A DNA stretch of 64,000 bases, from positions 11,842,349 through 11,906,348 of the forward strand of contig NC_088318.1 in the NCBI RefSeq assembly GCF_910592395.1, given 5' to 3'. Positions 61,354 through 64,000 of the stretch are shown one piece after another (position 1 is the first letter of the stretch; each line of letters begins with the position of its first letter). The position numbers were made by a program, and so were the translations under genes. This DNA is from Lineus longissimus. Taxonomy: Eukaryota > Nemertea > Pilidiophora > Heteronemertea > Lineidae. The notes under the pieces were generated by a model. That model saw only the letters and a program-made list of their open reading frames with translations. It searched no databases and was not told the origin of the DNA.

Positions 61354-62052
61354 ATTGGTGAGGAAATGCCCACATTTCTTTAAAATGTTCGTCTTGAGTT
61401 CATATATACCTTTAGGGTCACAATGTGGGAGGGGGGGGGGGGGGGGCTCGTCAAAAAAGCTTTTCTGACAAGCACATCCTTAAAAGTGTCCTCGTATATT
61501 TCTGTTTCACTTTGTTGTCTTTCAGTTTCTTCTTTTTTGCATTCACTCATTTTGTTTTGACTCAGTCTCTTGTCCCACCACAAGTCCAAGATTGATGCAA
61601 TGTAACCTTCTTTTTTACAGCCACTTGCTTTAATTAGGACCCTTCCCGAGACATGCGTACACGACGACAGACTTATTTTGACAAGACGCCGATAATCCCT
61701 TGCCAAGACTTTTATGGGTGTTAGGGCGGACAATAGACTCTTGTCAAGACTTATGTTGACAACAAGATATAACCTTGTCAAGACTTTCAAATGGACATGA
61801 CAATAGGTGCTTGTCAACTGAACTTATATGAGTATATACGCGGACTGGACGAATGACCCTTGTCAAGACTTATGTGGACAAGAAGATAGACACTTGTCAA
61901 GACTTTTAAGTAAGCAGGACAATAGGTGCCTGACAAATTAGACTTATATGAATATCCACGCGGACAGGACGATAGACCGTTGTCAAGACTTGTGTGGACA
62001 AGAAGATATCGTGTTGAATCACACAAGCCAACTGAAGACCTCCAGCAATCCA

Positions 62053-62121
62053 ATTGATGATACTGTCGTGATGGTCCTAGAGGTGGGAGAGTCCGACGAC
62101 GGAAGTCTCATAGATTTTTAA
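62053..62121 (+). pseudogene. Acidic C-terminal relic, copy 2
   Basis: Counterpart of 55205-55273 with one change (GAAAGT to GGAAGT, Glu to Gly). The stop and downstream TAAATTGGTGAGG are kept. Confidence 0.55.
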
Positions 62122-62135
62122 ATTGGTGAGGTGGT

Positions 62136-62402
62136 ATGGCGAGTGGCACCACGGCACTTAATCTTGTAAGTACTAGAGTCAAAGCAATGGGGGCGCATGC
62201 GAACCCAAGTCTTTCCACGTGCACACTTTTAAATCTCGGAACTCATTTCTACATCGCTTCGTGTAGGAGTGGAGCCGGCCGGGTAGCGGACCACACTGTT
62301 CTTGCAAGTCCTCTACGTTACTCACGACATGGAACGCAGAAGAAGAAGAGGTATGCGCTAAAAAATACTTTATTTTTCTTTCAGATTACTTTGTTTAACT
62401 GA
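62136..62402 (+). CDS. Short open frame of unknown status, copy 2
   Basis: Same 88-codon frame as 55288-55554, with Pro to Thr and Gln to His changes. Weak coding support. Confidence 0.22.
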   Translation: MASGTTALNLVSTRVKAMGAHANPSLSTCTLLNLGTHFYIASCRSGAGRVADHTVLASPLRYSRHGTQKKKRYALKNTLFFFQITLFN

Positions 62403-62450
62403 CTGTAACTTCTCAAGTCTACCGCTATCGATATTGACGACACGGCGCAG

Positions 62451-62678
62451 TTGCTACCGATAAGACGACTCGATGCTACTGCTACCGATGATAGCGATGC
62501 GACAAAGTTGTTACCGATACGTCCAGCGCAACTGATACCAATAATGACGACCGACACTACTATAACTGGTAATAACAACCGGGCACAATTAACTATAATT
62601 CCCGGTAATTACGAACTGGCATTACTATTACCAAAATTGACGTCACACGATGCTGCCGCGACAGTTTTGCCTCCTTAG
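62451..62678 (+). CDS. Short Thr/Leu-rich open frame, copy 2
   Basis: Same 75-codon frame as 55603-55830, with Thr to Pro and Asp to Tyr changes in the TIITGNDELA segment. Weak coding support. Confidence 0.2.
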   Translation: MLPIRRLDATATDDSDATKLLPIRPAQLIPIMTTDTTITGNNNRAQLTIIPGNYELALLLPKLTSHDAAATVLPP

Positions 62679-63185
62679 CTTTGGCAGGCAGCCAGTCTAG
62701 GAACGGAAAAGGAGAACTCCGATACAAAACCCGAGACTGGCCTTCTTAGCCTCCGTAGGCTCAGTAGGAGAAGGAAAACTCTGATTTAAAACCTGTGATT
62801 AATGGGGGAGACTGGCCTCCTTAGCCTTGGTAGGCAACCAGTCTAGGAGAAGGAAAAGTCTGATTCAAAACCCGTGATATATGGGGGAGACTGGCCTCCT
62901 TAGCCTTGGCAGGCAACCAGTCTAGGAGAAGGAAAACTCTGATGTAAAAGCCGTGATATATGGGGGAGACTGGCCTCCTTAGCCTTGGCAGGCAACCAGT
63001 CTAGGAGAAGGAAAAGTCTGATTCAAAACCCGTGATATATGGGGGAGACTGGCCTCCTTAGCCTTGGCAGGCAACCAGTTTAGGAGAAGGAAAACTCTGA
63101 TTTAAAACCCGTGATATATGGGGGAAACTGGCCTCCTTAGCCTTGGCAGGCAACCAGTCTAGGAGGGAAAACTCTGATATAAAAG
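62679..63185 (+). repeat. 79-bp tandem array, 5 units, copy 2
   Basis: GGCCTCC anchors at 62814, 62893, 62972, 63051 and 63130 keep the exact 79-bp period but number 5 instead of 8, so the array has contracted or copy 1 has expanded since duplication. Confidence 0.96.
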
Positions 63186-63224
63186 CCGTGCAGTAAATGT
63201 ACGTATTCTATCACTCTCGGTTTT

Positions 63225-64000
63225 TACGACGCTTTCGTCAACCCAGACCTCTTCTGACTGCTGTTACGACGCTTCCGTCCTTGTTATATGATGATCATCA
63301 GTGCTGTTACTACCATAAATGCTGTGACTGCTGTGATGACGCTTTCGTCCCCGTTATATGATGCTCCTGTTACTGCCATGAATGTTTGGACTGCTGTGAT
63401 GACGCTTTCGTCCCTGTTATATGATGATGCTTTTACTCCCACAAATGTTTGGACTGCTGTGATGATGATGATGCTGTTACTACCATAAATGCTTCGACTG
63501 ATGTGATGACGCTTCCGTCCTTGTTATATGATGATGCTGTTACTACCATAAATGCTTCGACTGATGTGATGACGCTTCCGTCCTTGTTATATGATGATGC
63601 TGTTACTACAATAAATGCTTCGACTGATGTGATGACGCTTCCGTCCTTGTTATATGATGATGCTGTTACTACCATAAATGCTTCGACTGCTGTGATGACG
63701 CTTCCGTCCTTGTTATATGATGATGCTGTTACTACCATAAATGCTTCGACTGATGTGATGATGCTGTTACTACAATAAATGCTTCGACTGATGTGATGAC
63801 GCTTCCGTCCTTGTTATATGATGATGCTGTTACTACAATAAATGCTTCGACTGATGTGATGACGCTTCCGTCCTTGTTATATGATGATGCTGTTACTACA
63901 ATAAATGCTTCGACTGATGTGATGACGCTTCCGTCCTTGTTATATGATGATGCTGTTACTCCCACGAATGTTTGGACTGATGTGATGACGCTTTCGTCCT
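63225..64000. repeat. 63-bp tandem array, copy 2 (truncated by the window)
   Basis: Same unit as 56597-58235, at least 12 copies, with an insertion (ATCATCAGT) near 63293 and a shortened unit near 63757. Frames stay open on both strands over long runs. Confidence 0.95.

Larger units (their letters stand above)
60287..64000 (+). repeat. Locus duplication, copy 2 (runs off the window)
   Basis: It begins at AGATTGAGTCAAAATT, only 43 bases from the PSMG4 start, and repeats copy 1 in order. It is cut by the window end inside the 63-bp array, so its true length is unknown. Confidence 0.93.

Noticed and set aside
1-64000. CRISPR arrays, operons or bacterial mobile elements
   Set aside because: The window is clearly animal nuclear DNA with spliced genes; the tandem arrays have no spacer-repeat structure.

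Overview
This is a window of animal nuclear genome: introns with GT/AG borders, AATAAA polyadenylation signals, tRNA-derived SINEs, decayed LINEs, MITEs and satellites. The repeat types, the invertebrate-like gene structures and a marked excess of the palindrome TACATGTA suggest a marine invertebrate, most likely a lophotrochozoan. That assignment is inference; no species marker is present.

Left part (1-10.7 kb): the last exon of a FIT-family lipid-droplet/ER gene (FITM2-like, +); a degenerate satellite (about 2.4-4.0 kb) whose 330-bp higher-order unit has captured a LINE fragment; CHMP1A (-, 7 coding exons, 5149-8274), with a foldback element and SINEs in its introns; a MITE and a SINE; and a single-exon NUDT7-like CoA diphosphatase (-, 9896-10648).

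Middle part (10.6-40 kb): a 579-bp divergent promoter interval separates NUDT7 from a complete NFAT5 (TonEBP) orthologue (+, 12 coding exons, 11228-35969, about 1260 aa). It has an intact Rel-homology region and a Gln/Ser-rich activation domain built from repeated DVSQFLQQ-like modules. The orthologues NFAT5, NUDT7 and CHMP1A all lie on human 16q, so this looks like retained ancestral linkage.

Right part (40-64 kb): a 29-bp minisatellite; a 1.1-kb dispersed repeat carrying three DR3-type nuclear-receptor half-site pairs; a FASTKD-family mitochondrial RNA-binding protein gene (+, 46614-51098) with a 240-bp inverted repeat just upstream; then the most unusual locus. A unit of about 4.8 kb (53453-58250) recurs nearly identically from 60287 to the window end. 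Each copy has a CRE-containing upstream region, an intact ORF for an unrecognised protein of about 249/245 aa with an MGC N-terminus predicted to be dual-acylated, a relic second acidic tail, a 79-bp tandem array and a 63-bp tandem array that is open on both strands. PSMG4 (-, 3 exons, 59375-60244) lies between the two copies.

Exon boundaries were set by hand from splice consensus, reading-frame phase and recalled family sequences. All phases close, but no transcript evidence was available.
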